A program made the translations under genes and the position numbers. Shown here in pieces: positions 1-12,564 of a stretch of DNA of 64,000 nt. Below the pieces are notes generated by a model. It made no database searches. It was given only the letters and a program-made list of their open reading frames with translations, and was not told where the DNA came from. The DNA is from Gorsachius magnificus (Eukaryota > Chordata > Aves > Pelecaniformes > Ardeidae), in contig CM067082.1 in NCBI GenBank assembly GCA_034008185.1, forward strand, positions 86,985,684-87,049,683, in the 5' to 3' direction. Numbering within the stretch: position 1 is the stretch's first letter; each line of letters opens with the position of its first letter.

Positions 1-1050
1 GTTATTATGCAGAGGCGATAAAAGTGCTTAGACCCCGAGCGGCAGGATCTTGTGCAGACTGCTCGGCCTCCTGATCACCCAAACGGCTTGTTCAGCCGGG
101 ACGCTGCCAGCGTGAAGGCACGTCGGAAACAGCAGCGCGAGTTTAACACGAGGTGGCCAGAGACGTTTCCGGAGGAGGGCTGTGGATTTATGCTTACCGA
201 AGCCAGTGTCCCCCATTAGCGGATAGAGCAGCTACAGCCGCTGTGAGGGAATGCGCGGTGCTGCCTGCTAGATTTAATAGAATTTAAAAAAAAAAACCCA
301 AACCCGAAGCAACTGTCTCGCCTGCTGGTGGGGATTGTTGCCGGCGCCGTGGCGTGCGCTGAGAATCTGTGCCATTCAAGCAGTTGCTGAGATGCTGTTA
401 CCACAAGTTGTCCCTCCGCGCTCCTCCATATTTGATAAGCTGTGCAAGTGGATCGGTTGAATGAGCAACCACGCTGTGTAAGCCAGGAGGTAACACCATT
501 TTAAATTTTCTGCTCCGCCTTGCACTTGCCGACGCTTGTCCTGAGGGCTGGGATTTGGGAGGGTGGGGGAGTGTAAATATATATATTTTATGTATTGCTT
601 TATAATCTTGGTTGTTCGTTTGGACCCAGCTGTTAGTCAGGGGCTCCAGCACAACCCCTGCCACCAGCGCCAAGGGCCTGGGCCGGGCAGAGGCCTCGGG
701 GGAGGCGGGAGGCGGTGGTGGCCGAGACGCAGCCGCCCGCCATGGCCGCCACGGGCCCGCCTCGGCAGGGCGCCCCCTGGCGGCGCGGCGGGGCGCAGCA
801 CCAGATGCGCCCGCTCCGGACTGTGGCAGCCGCCGCGGCGGCGGGCGCCCGGCGGGGGCGCTGCTGCGGTGGCGGCCGGCACCCACTCCGCGCGGGTGTG
901 CTGTGCACCCGCGGGTATGTCCGCACGGGTTTACGTGGTGGGGTTTTCCCCCCGTTTAGCTGGTGGATTTTATGCTATTTAACGGGACCACAGGGGAAAA
1001 TTCTGCCTCCGTGGCCCAGGGCTGGGCGGGAGGGTGAGGCCAGCCTGCGG
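1..1050. promoter_or_regulatory. CpG island of unassigned gene or regulatory element
   Basis: CpG dinucleotides are frequent from the window edge, and the core at about 640-960 is strongly GC-rich with many GCGG and CGCC blocks. Beyond about 1080 the sequence drops to ordinary AT-rich composition with few CpGs. Open frames here (for example 715-1071 + and 398-886 -) are alanine, arginine, glycine and proline-rich, overlap on both strands and match no family I know, so I read them as composition artefacts. The island could be the promoter of a transcript that extends off the left edge, a lncRNA promoter, or a distal regulatory CpG island of BMP6, whose coding start is about 31 kb to the right. 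The call is from composition alone. Confidence 0.65.
770..783 (-). promoter_or_regulatory. CTCF-like binding motif
   Basis: Read on the minus strand, this stretch is CCGCCAGGGGGCGC. It agrees with the vertebrate CTCF core (CCASYAGRKGGCRS) at 13 of 14 positions and lies in the centre of the CpG island. Occupancy is not shown by sequence. A chance match is somewhat more likely in DNA this GC-rich. Confidence 0.55.
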
Positions 1051-1379
1051 CCTGGTGTGGGGCCTTCCTAGACGGTCCCCAGCCTCCCATAGAGGGAAAG
1101 GGAAAAAAGCCTTGTGGGTCCTCCCACATGGCAGCTATCTCCAAAGAAATAAAATGAATGGGTCATTTCTGTTTTTTTTATTTTTTTTTTAAGGTTGGTG
1201 GCGAGGCAGTTTGCTACCAAGCGTCTCCTTATTCAGTAATTACTGTGATTGTGGCCACCCCCTCGCCTCAGGACCCCGTTGTTTGTGACAGCTGCCGCCC
1301 TGCATGGAAGCTTTGGGTGGAGCAGAGATGGCGAACAGGTTTTGTGCTGGCCCGCACGGCACCGAGTTTCACATGGCTT

Positions 1380-1393
1380 CCCCCCCCCCCCCC
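1380..1393. repeat. Poly-C homopolymer (14 C)
   Basis: An uninterrupted run of 14 cytosines is followed by GG. Runs of this kind are prone to length errors and length polymorphism. Confidence 0.9.
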
Positions 1394-2324
1394 GGTTTTC
1401 CGGATCTAATAGCATATAAGTATATAGGATGCCCTTTGTGCCGTTTGGGGTTGCTGTAAGCTGTCACAAGCGTGTTTTATAGAGGCTGATTTTAATTTTG
1501 CCACCCAGGAGAGCAATAGTCCCAAGGAAATGAAGTGTCTTTCTGCTATTGTTATATATCCGAAGGAAAAATCCTGGCACATAATTGGCTAAAAAATAGT
1601 AGTGTGATGAGTCAATAAATTTCTATTGTGTAGCTTTCTCTGGGTGAACAATACTATGTTCTGGGGTAGTGTTAAACAATTAGTTCACATATCATACAAA
1701 TAAGCACATCCTAGATGGATACATGTGGGGGTAGTAGAAATTATTCGTCTCTGGCCAATCAGACAGCAGTTTTTATTTATTTCAGTGTTTAACCGAATAC
1801 CTCTCTGGGCTCTGGGAGACCTTGCGAGCAATTGAAAATACAATAACTTTAGAAGGAAAGCCAGAAGTTTTTCCTCACTCTCAATCCAGAATAATAATAT
1901 ATGACAAAATATCCTGTTCCCACAACTATCGACAGACCTCTTCGCAGAGTATGTTCCTCCAAGGGGGTCCCTGCCCTCTTTCACTAGTGGAAGAGGTTTT
2001 GGCATTAATGTTTCCACCAGTACAAGGCAGAAAGAGAGATGAGTCCTTCCCTGGGTCCATCAGAAATGAGCAATAAGGCCAGTCCTTGGTTTGTGTAAAT
2101 GAACTGGCTGTATTGAGGAAAGTAAGATGAAAGAGACTGAAAATCAGCCATATTGTTTCTCCTGAATTTCAAGCATCAGTTCCCTCCATAGTGCTACTTA
2201 AAATCAAAGTATTGTATTTTCAACTATATGCGCTGAAAACATTTACAAGGAATGTACCTTCATCTTTCAGTGCTACTCACCATTTCACTTGAGTCGTTTG
2301 GAGTAGTTCTGTGTAAATTCCTGC

Positions 2325-2440
2325 AGTTATTTTTATTGTTTTGTGTTACAATAGTGCCTAGAAATCTGAACCATTTTGCTAGATGCTATTCAAACACGTC
2401 CTAAAGGACAATCCCTTCCCAGAAGGTTTGCAGGCTAGTT
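2325..2440 (+). repeat. Ancient amniote interspersed repeat fragment
   Basis: The order of motifs (TTTATTGT, ACAATAGTGCCTAG, CATTTTGCTAGATGCTATTCAAACA, then GGACAATCCCTTCCCAGAAGGTTTGCAGGCTA, each given here only as a landmark) matches an old interspersed repeat that I know from turtle, crocodilian and bird DNA. That repeat reads roughly 'GCACCTAG ... ATTGTGCTAGGCGCTGT ... ACAGTCCCTGCCC ... AGCTTACA'. I cannot assign the family name with certainty. The copy is heavily diverged, so it is an old insertion. Confidence 0.5.
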
Positions 2441-4342
2441 CCTTATTCCTGGATTTCATTTCTTGGTACATTTGAGTTCTTGTATATCAAGAGAACTTAA
2501 TTTCTCTCTGTTCTTATTTAATCCCAATTACTGCCTAATTAGAAGTTAATATTTTTTGAAGGGGGACTACCAAGAGAGTTTTCAAGCAACTTGAAGCATG
2601 CAGGATTCTGTGAACTAACTCTCTACAGATGGTGCATGCCTACAGACCTGACTAGATCTCTCTAAGGCATTAAGGAAAAGTTTAATATTCTTCATTTTGT
2701 GCAGAGAGATTAGTGATCCCCAGCTGTGCCTGAGACCATCCATTCTTCACAGCTGGTCATTCTTATTAATCCCCAGGAGGAAATGGCCTATGTTCTAATT
2801 TGTTGATTTTTAAATACAAACTGAGCAAAATCCATTTAAACACAGTAGTGTAAAAATTGAAATCATACTTTGTGATGGATCACATTTGTGAAGAAGTAAC
2901 TTCTGTGGCGGTAAAAAAATAATACCTTAGGTTCACCTCTGGTGTTTATTTTGAAGTGTCACAGTAAATGTAATGGGAGAACAGAAGAATCCCAGACACC
3001 CTTCTTAATGAACCCAATGCGCTTTTAGTCTGACTGTGTTGTTTTTTTGTCTTCACATGGGAAGAGAGATGTCAGCACAGAAAAGCACCGGGCCATTATG
3101 ACAATTGGGATGAACAGGCCAGAAGCTAGCAATGCCCTAAACCAGGAAACTGGTGCTTTATTTTTACTGATGTTCAATATGTCTGAAGTGGATTGCTCTA
3201 GCTGTGTTTCCTGAAAAAGCTGGGGTTTCTTAGGACTGTCAACCCTGTCAGTGAATGGTCAGCGGATTACTACAGTGAGATCTCATTAAGGGTCTTGTGT
3301 GCTTTCTAGCCAGATAAGTCTGGGTAAAAACCAGTTCCAGTCCCTCTGTTCCTCCGGTGTGTATTCTCCAATTGTAGAGACTGTGCCTGCCATCTTTGTT
3401 GCAATGCAGGTCCTCTTAGTTTGTGTGCCTGGGGCCTTAAAGCAGGTACTAAACTTCTCCTAGTTCCCTCCCAGCTGGTGCTTGGCTTTTTCCAGACTTC
3501 TAGTTACTTGAGCACTCTAATTTATTGTCCTGCTGGTCAAGAACGAATCACAGCTAACGCAGAAAGCACATGCTTTGCAAATGAACTTGCTAAAAAGCAC
3601 AGGCTTTTCTCATAAGCCATGTAAGACACAACAGTTACAGACACAACAGAGTGAGCAGCAGGGGAATACAAAATCCCAGCCCTGACCTTAATGCTCCCAA
3701 GGCTTCTGAGGGCGTTGGTCACTATGCTTGAGAAAAATATGCGAGCCGTTCTTGTTCCTGCTTCTCCAACTGCAACGTTTCTTTCAAGCCCCAGACCAGC
3801 TCTCTTCCTTAGGTTGCATCTGTGTTTAAAAGTAGTTAATTTGTGAATGCTCTTCTTTTTCTGGCTTTTTGCTGGGGAGTTTTTACTGTACCAGCTCTTC
3901 CTTAGGGGATAGCTAGGCAGAGACTTGGGTTCTAGCTGTGTTGAATCCCTTTCTTCCACTGTGATAGAGCCGTTCTGCTGGCACTTGCTAATGATGGCTT
4001 GAGATTACTTTGCCAGAAGTAATGAACAAGCTGTATGATCAGCGTTAGCTGTCAAAGGGATGTTTTAACACACAGTGATTCTTGTAATTGTAAATTATAT
4101 TTCACCAGGAAAGAAAAACAAAAGAATTATACACTAAACCGTGAGAGATTATTTTCTTCTTTTTTTTTTTTTTCTTGCCAAAGCAGGATTGAAATTTGGA
4201 CTTTTCAGTGTAAAAAAACCCACTCTGTCCTGATCTCTCCATCACTGAAGATTGGCACTAGGAATGGTTGGGCACTAGGAAAAAAAAGGCCTGAATGAAT
4301 TTATTTTACACCTTTACTATCTCATTGCCCTTCCTAGAACAT

Positions 4343-4426
4343 GATTACGTAAATTAATAATGAAATGTGATTTACATCTCTGTACATTACATAAATGAAT
4401 AATAAAATATGATTTGCATCTATTTA
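4343..4426. repeat. Imperfect 42-bp tandem duplication with octamer motif
   Basis: Two diverged copies of about 42 bp lie head to tail. Each carries a TTACRTAAAT block, an AATAATRAAATRTGATTT block and a CATCT end. The second copy contains ATTTGCAT (4412-4419), the POU-factor octamer; the first copy has ATTTACAT at the same place. The duplication is seen directly; any regulatory use is inference. Confidence 0.6.
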
Positions 4427-7400
4427 AGGCAAAAAAGTTCTTAATCCTCTACATTTTTTCAACAACCGGATGAAAATGGGCCTGTGAAAAGCTTAGGTTA
4501 TGAAATACTCAACACTTTTCTTAGAAGCCCACTCGTGTTGAAATTACCTTGAGTCAAAGTGAAATGTTTAAAAATACCATACTGATTTTCTTTGGTGTTT
4601 GCTGTAAAATGCATCTTTGATTTGTTTTGAGCTACTAAGTCTTACTTCTGTTCTCTTTAAAGATGTAGAGCAGCATGTTAACAAGAAAATTCAGTATCTG
4701 AGCCTCATCAAAAAAACAGTGTGGCTTCCTTTACTTCTTCCCACAGAGTCTAGCCTGGTAACTATTTTAATTACAATGGTTGGGGTGCTGTGTGACTTCT
4801 GAGAATGTTTATTGTCCTTGCATGGAGGCATAGTTTATGTGAAATGGCAGAAAACTCTAGTGACTTCATTCCATGCTAGCACATCTATGAGGATGAAACA
4901 TAGGACGCATCTCAACCAGCAGATTAGTTTGGAGCAGGGTGTATTTCTGAAACCTAGCTCTTGGATGTCCTCTCTTAATGTGTTTTTCTTTCATGTCTTA
5001 AGTACGCAAGCTGGGTTGCTTCCATGTGGCACTGAACTGGAAGGTGTGCTCCAGTGGCTATGCTCCAATCCCTGACCTGTATTCTGTCCATGGGACCATA
5101 CCAGAACTAAAGGAAAATAAAACCCCCTTGAAATGTGTGTAGTGCAGACATTGGATCTTTAGCACCAACAATTTTGGGCTGCTCTACTTGTTAGCATAGC
5201 CATAGCCAGAGGCATATGAATATGAAACCCAAAATAGGGAAAGAGCATGTTATTTAAGGTGTCAGTCTTATTCATACTATATTCATTTATCTTGAATTTT
5301 AGCAGCAGCATAGTGACAGGCAATATGTAAAACCCAGCTCTGGAAACGACAACCCCACACCCCACTTCAAAGAATATATCAAAGAACTTTTGTGAATTGT
5401 CAAACAAAGATAGCAAAACAGGGAGAGACATTATTAATTGCTAATTAGAAGTAAGTGCCCTGCCATTGTCTAGCTAGGGAACATTTGTATCTATTGTTTA
5501 AAGTATTAAGAAGGCTTGCCGCAGTTCCTGCAGTGTTAGGCAGTTATTTACATTTGCAGGGCAAAATCTTAGCAATGACACCTTGCATTTGGTTCAGTAG
5601 GACCAGCATTTGTAACTAATTGTCTTTATTATTGTATTAACTTATTTTTTTGTGTGTATGTTCTTGTCCTCTGGTTTACCTCAGAAACTATCCAGCCTCC
5701 AAGCTGATTTTGTCACTGCTGTAAATGCAAGGAGAGTAAATTGAAGGCACATTCTGCCCCCAAATTAACTAAGTTAGCATTTGAATCTCTTTTCTGTAAT
5801 TTAAAATACCGCAAAAGAGATGCATATGGATATATGTGTAATGTATATAGGCACATATGCATAAGGTCTGCTTAAATATCACTAATAATAATGGACTAAT
5901 TAATTTTTGTATGTTGAATTTTCAACACACTTTAAAAATACAAACTAAATGAGTCCAACTCAACTTGGTATTTCTGAACTGGAAAAGTCCAAATCCAACT
6001 TTTCTGTCATTTTTGAGAGAAAACAGGTATTTCAGGGGAGAAGCAATTCAAACAATCCAACCTAACATTACAGTTCTAAGTTTGGAGGTGGCCAGGTTTT
6101 TGCAAGCTAGTCTTCTCCAGTGAAGTTTGTTTTGCTAAATTTAGTGAATCAAGTGGAAAAAAAAAAACACCAAACAAATGAAAGCTTGATCTGTCTTGTC
6201 TTTGATTTACACCAGAAAAGAATGTAGCCAACTATATAATAGCTTATTACCCGGTAACTGCAGATACGAGCACCCTGCTGGTTGCAACCTGCTGGGATCT
6301 TAGCTTTTCTATGATTTTTATTTGAACTGGAGTCATACATGTGGCAGTATAGTGACTAGCAAGGAACATGTGATGTAAGTCATCTTACTGCTGAGACACA
6401 CACAAAAATCATAAGCCTTTTGATTTACCATCCCATCAGTGTCAGAGGAGACAGCCTGGAGCTTCAGGAAGAACAGCTCCCCTCCCCTCCCCGCCCTAGA
6501 ACAGTTTTCTTCCTTCACTCCAAGAAAAAGATGCTGGGCCAAATTTCTGTAGACAGTATCTTCATTTACCTCTGTAGAGTTACTGCCTCTATAAATTTAG
6601 CTGTCTTTCTGCTCTCACGTCTCATGGTTTCTGTAGTGTGATTCACAACATATTTTTTTTTCCTGCAAAGCTAGTTAACCCCAAAATCTTGAAAAACATA
6701 GATATGCCTGTTATTCAGAATGACATCATATTATCTTCAAAAAAATCTGTCCTCTTGATGTTTCCAGCTGCTTCTGAAAAGATAAGTCGCAAGATTTTTT
6801 TATTTTGTTTATGTTTTGTATAGTGGGAAACTCCTTAGGTTTCAGAGTGCATAAGCTGGTGGCATCCTTAACATGGTCTGACATCAACAAATGCAGAATT
6901 GCTGTGCTTGTGCTTTAAACTAGCCAGTCAGCATGACCTCTTGGCTCAGGTAGAGCTGGCATCCTTGGAGTAGAGGTAGGGAAAGCCTTTAACCGTTTGC
7001 AGTGTCTGAATGAGCATGGCCTGAGATACCTCACAGAGGTGTAACGCAAAGGAGTGCTGACCACGATTCAGAAAAAAATCAAAACCCTTCTGAAATACCC
7101 TAATTTGAGAATTCTGAAACAAAAACACTGGGTATGGGAAGCAGTTTTTGAAAACTTCACCCTGAGCTTAACTATGCACTTTTTTTCTCAGTTTCCAGAC
7201 TCTTGGTTTCTCTATTTTGTAATACTTGCGGTGTGATAACAATACTACTATGTACATAACTGCAAAGCCATGCCACTTCCTCTCCAAAGCGCAAAGAGGT
7301 GAAAGGAAGGAATCAGAAGCAGTAGTGTTGTAAGTCCTACAAATTTATGAAAATCATTGTTAAAAAACTTAAAAATAAAAAAGAAAAAAATAGAGAAAAG

Positions 7401-7571
7401 AAAGGGACTTGTATGTGATTTACAGCTTTATTGGGGTATATGAATTATTATAGCACACAAATGAACTAAAGTGGGAAAATTATAACATTGAATTTTGCAG
7501 CCTTTCACAGTGATTCTGTCTGTTAAACTGTACAAGGGAAATTCTCGCTTTCCTTTTATGTTTTGGAGACT

Positions 7572-7587
7572 TGTGTGTGTGTGTGTG
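7572..7587. repeat. (TG)n microsatellite
   Basis: About eight perfect TG units. Confidence 0.9.
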
Positions 7588-10500
7588 CTGTCATACAGTC
7601 TGGTATTAAAGTAAATGCTGTGTTCTGATTTCCATCAGTGTGGCTTAATCAGCAGCTGAGTTTTCTTGCAGCACCTAAAAATAACAATAGCTCAGTCACC
7701 AAAAAATGAATTTAGTTTTCTCTGTCTGGCCTGGTTGCATGGACAGTGGAGGCATGCCCCCCGTGATGAAGAAATATGGCTGTGGATTAGGAGGGGATAT
7801 ATTTCTGGCATACACTGTCAAAACTCTCTGGAAATATATTGAACTTTTTATTCTGTGTATCCATCCTTAAAATGTGGGGCACGTGGTGGTTACATGCCTG
7901 CAGTTGCCCTTTGTATTTTGTGGTATATACACAGCCTTGAAAAGCGCATACCATCCTCCCTTGTCCAAAATGCTCAAATTACATCATTTGCCTAAATTCC
8001 CTTTGGGTACCCCTTCATCTTGGCACCAGTCATTGCAAGGCTTGCTTTGGCTCTGTGCTTGTTCTCTTTTCAATGATACAGTCTTTGTGGAATGTAGTAT
8101 CTCTTCAGGGCATAATCAGTCAGGGTGCAAGAAAAAAAACATGGGACAGATTACCAGAAAAATCACTGCAATGCTGATATCTTGCTGATAGGCAAGAATC
8201 TCTGCCATCAGCATAGCAAGCTTCTTATTTCATTTAATGGTTATATTTGCTTTTTGGTAAGCAATGTCTTAATCATTATGAACACATGCTAGACCTCTCC
8301 AGTCTTGTCACAGGGCTGATGGCTGCAGCACCAAGACATCTGGCATCTTCTCTACTTTTCAGGGAGCCATGGTTTTTGCATGGATGCTCCACAGTGACAA
8401 TTATTTCTTCCCACTGCTTCTTAGGAGGGGTAGCAGGAGTTTCTGGCAGTGAAACTGTGTGTTAGAGGCTGTAATTCAGGTGTTCCATATGGTGGATGCA
8501 GACCCTTTGGGCCTGTCCTCCTGCAGGTTTGTTCAGGATGCAGACTGGGAGTTAAAAGTTTTGCCAGTAGACCCCTGGCTCCGCAGACATCCTGCAAGAG
8601 GGTGAGTTTTGTAGTTCTTCTAACTCTGTTATTGCTGTTGGTCTGCAGTTGGAAGAAAATTCCTTCTTTCATGCCACTCTTGAATGGGAATTTATTCTTT
8701 AAAATCTCTTTCTGGAGTCCTGCACATACATACGTCCATGAACTAACAATTCGGGCCTGCCTCTGTGTCCTCGGATATTACCCGCTGGTTTTGGATAGGT
8801 GCAAGCGAAACAGCTCTTAAAGTATGAATTCTGCAATGATAAGCATAGATCTGAGCTCAAGAACAGAGGTGAGGAGTGCCCTACAGAGAACTGCCTTTGC
8901 CTTTCATTCACAAAATATGTTGTCTTGGATGACCTCTGAGTTTGTTGACCAAAACGCTTTGGACCTCCTTTGGTACATTACTTTGTTCTTCCCAGTTCAG
9001 ACAACTGGGTTTAATTTTCAACACGTAATTATTCTACACTCCTTTGTGCATTCCCTCTTCATGTCCCCCAAAATAAATGCATTTTGACTGTTACCACCAA
9101 GAAATAAAAAGGTTATGTTCCATGGTTCATTGGATGGAGTACTTGGAATGTGAATCATTCCTTTCCTGTGTAAGTGCTACCATATACTGTACTGACTCTT
9201 GGTTTGGAATATATAACTGTGTGTTTTGCCTGATCTGGTGTGTCCCTAGGAATCTTGAAAGTTCAAAGGCCCTGGCTAGAACATATATTTGAACATTATT
9301 AGGTCTGGGCCACAGTGAGTGGTTTAATAGCCCTAGAGCCTACTTCAGATACAGTCATTTTTAAAACCTGCTTAACCACAATAGTTGAACCCTATCATGT
9401 AGCTTTCACAGACACAGATTTAATACTCTTGAACAGTAGTTCTTGGAGACTCTTTTAGCTGGAATATGCATTATTTCTTTCAACCATTTATGAAACTTTT
9501 TTTTTCTTTTTTTCCCTTTTTTAGATTTCTACACCCGATTTGTACACCCGATTTCTTCACCTCATTCATACTGTATGCTTGAATAAAAAGTTAATTTTGT
9601 ATCAGCAGTTCTTTAGCATTTGTGGGTAAAAATAAAATCTTGGTTATCTTTTAATCTGTTTTCAGTTTGGGATGCAGGTAGCTGTTTAGGTTTATACAGC
9701 TGTTGCTGACTCTCAGTGTTCATGAAGTGCTCCTTTTTAATGTCTTCCAAAAAGTGGTTTCATGAGAGATTTGCATATTCATTTATTAATCTGCCACAGT
9801 ACTGGGACTAACTTGTGTGCTGAGATATTCTTCTCCTTTCAAGAACATTTTTGAACTCTGTTTTGACCATCCCAAGGATAAAGAACCAGCACAGGTTTTT
9901 TTGTATCTATTTTTCCACTTTCAATATAAGGGTGTTTTCCTGTGCTCAGGGACATACATCCTCATCTTTTGCTACATGCCCAAGAAGAAGATAGTCCCAA
10001 GACATGAATTCGTTCTTAACCTATTGGCAGGCAAAACACATCATTAGGAGTCAGTGTATTGTATTTCCAGGAGAATTCCTGTCCTGGAGCAGAACATCCC
10101 TCATTGTTCATTATGGGGTGACATGACTTTGCATTGCCCCCGTTGCAGGAAAACAAAAACTGTTTCATCTTCTCTTCTTGATGTCATACATACAGTGACA
10201 AAGCTTCAATCTCAATCTACACTTTTTTTTGTTTTAATTTATTTTAACAGACTGAATCAGCTGTTTATATCCTTGTTTGTAACCTGGCCCTAGCTGGCCC
10301 CATAAGCTGGTAGCACTTTGCATCAGGCATTCAGTCTTTGTAGGCTTCTTTCTTTCAGCTTTCCTTTACGCATCCATGTCTGGAAAGGGTGCTTTCTTCA
10401 GAGGAGGAGGAAGATGAAGTACTTCACTCTCTTCTCTCCTTGTAATACTTTACCATACATGCAGTAGCTGAGCAATTGGGATCCCAACAAAGAGAAAGAA

Positions 10501-12509
10501 TGCCACTTACCGGTGAATGAAGTTTACCGTTCCCTGGAGAGATGTGCTTTTTTCCCATCCATCATCCATCCCTGTGTTGTTCAGATCATGGATTCCGACC
10601 TGTCCGCTTGCAAAGCAGTGGGCCACATTTTCTGTCGGTATACCTTGGCACATCTCTGTACTTGAGCTGATTGCTGCCAGGGCAGGGCCTTGCACAAAAC
10701 TTTTCTTAGCCCCACAGATAGAGCTGTTTGCCTGTGTTGAAGGCAGAGGTGTTCATTTAAAAGTTTAGGAGTCACAATTCCTGACTCCTGTAACACAAGC
10801 TGAGGCGCATACTTACGCAATGAGAAAGGCCCTCAGGAGTTGGAGGACATCTGGCAAACCCACATTAGGAGAGAGGCTTGTCCCCTCATTGCTGCCTTGG
10901 GTTAGAGAGCACTAAAATGAGGAGTGGAAAGAGGAACTGTTAGGCTATGAGAGAAGAATTAAGGTTGTCTGTACAACTTTCCTCCTCTGCCCTCTTTTAT
11001 TTAGTGCTTTATCACTCACTAGTTCTCCAACAAGCTATTTAATAGATGTAAAAAAAATCTTAGGTGTGCATTTAGCCTATTGCAGCGTTAAGGAAATGGA
11101 TGTTACTGAGCACGTAGTGCTGTTAGTGAGAAATGGGGTGCTGCTGCAAGCTGCTCAGAATATCCTATGACTTTCCCCTGCAGTCTTGAGATATGTTATA
11201 CCTTTGTAAGGACCTTTGAATTTCCACAGTGGTGTAAATAGGCATTAATGTAAGTAAGAACAGAGTACTTTGTCTTCTCTTGCTTATATTTTATATAGCT
11301 GGAAGAGAGCGCTGTATTAGAACTGTTACTTCCTGTTTGAATACCTTAATTTATGAGTCAGATTTTCAGCTAGTTTAAATTAGTGTAATCTCAATGATTT
11401 GTCTAGGAAACTACCCCAAGCTGCTGGCCCTATATCTCTAAATATTACTTATTTAGAGGGCCAAAAGCCTCACTGAATTTTACAATTCAAATAACTCCTA
11501 AATGAAATTAACACACTTGAAAGCAGGATAAGTGATTAGCCTGTACTTAAGAACATGTTTCTAGCTGTTAGGTTTTTCCACCATGTTTGAACAGGTCTAT
11601 CGAGCATTATTGTAATCCATTATGAAATGCTGTAGTCTGACCTAAAATCAGTTTCACAAGTGAGGAAGCTGCTGGTAATGCCCTCTGCAGAGGAGCAAAT
11701 GACTGGAGAAAGTTGGACTTAGTTGCCAATGATGCACAGTGACCACGCTGAGGCTTTGACAGCTGGGGATCTGAAAGTATGGGAATAGCAGCCTGGTGTC
11801 ATCCAGGGTTAAAGTTGTTCCCATTGAGGCAGAGCTGCACCTCTTACATGGCTTGGGTAATGTATTTGCAGATTTTTAAAACTGGGAGTGTTTGACTTGC
11901 TATGAATTAAACTGTACGCTTTGTTATAGACAACAGACAGCGCTGCACTTTGCTTATTAATTCCTTTGGAAAGCTCTGTGCTGCAGAGAGTGAATGGGTT
12001 GGAAAAAAGTGATGATTGCCTAAGATTTATATGTAAAGTTTTCTAATCCAAATCTGTTGCCTCAAATGTTCATACTTTTTTCTCCCCCAAATTCTGAATT
12101 AGGCAATCAGGGCAACATAAATTTCCAAATAAAAGCAAACAGTGCCCTTTCAGCCTCCCCCAAAACAACCTCTGAGGGAAAAAAATGTTAATGATGCTTA
12201 AAGCTGCACTGACCCCCAAATTAAGCTTTCCTGGGTTCACTGCTGCACAGTCTCACTTTTCTGCAATGTTTCGTAGGAGGTAATTTCTGTGCTGGTTATG
12301 ATTTGAAAGGGCTGGCCCGCAATCCGACCTCCATCAAATTGGAACAACATGTCACCAAAGGTCCTGGTCCCGTGGTATGTGCTTGGAAATACAACTCCCC
12401 AGTGTGGAGAGTTTTCTGGCAATTCAGTGAAACTAAACTCAATTTCCATGGTTAGAAATTGCTGCGGGAACATTTCATTGTGTTGCAGTTGTCGTGCTCT
12501 GTATGCTTG

Positions 12510-12564
12510 TGCGTGTGTGTGTGTGTGTGTGGTGAGGGGGTGTGCGCTTGTATGTGTGTGTGTC
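12510..12564. repeat. (TG)n microsatellite, compound
   Basis: A perfect TG tract at about 12513-12531 is followed by a G-rich spacer and a second short TG tract at about 12552-12563. The minus-strand open frame across it (12237-12626) owes its threonine-histidine run to this repeat. Confidence 0.9.

Larger units (their letters stand above)
1051..12500. other. Gene-free upstream sequence
   Basis: No coding exon is recognisable on either strand. Open frames are at most about 140 codons (3537-3959 -) and show no domain, family resemblance or consistent codon pattern. The stretch is AT-rich, with scattered homopolymers (T run near 1162-1192, C run 1380-1393, T run near 4160-4174) and the small repeats listed separately. 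By position it is intergenic DNA 5' of BMP6. Confidence 0.6.

Noticed and set aside
398..1071. Overlapping open frames in the first CpG island
   Set aside because: Several frames on both strands are open at once with low-complexity composition and no recognisable protein.
3537..3959. 140-codon open frame on the minus strand
   Set aside because: No homology that I recognise, and codon use is not distinct from the flanks.
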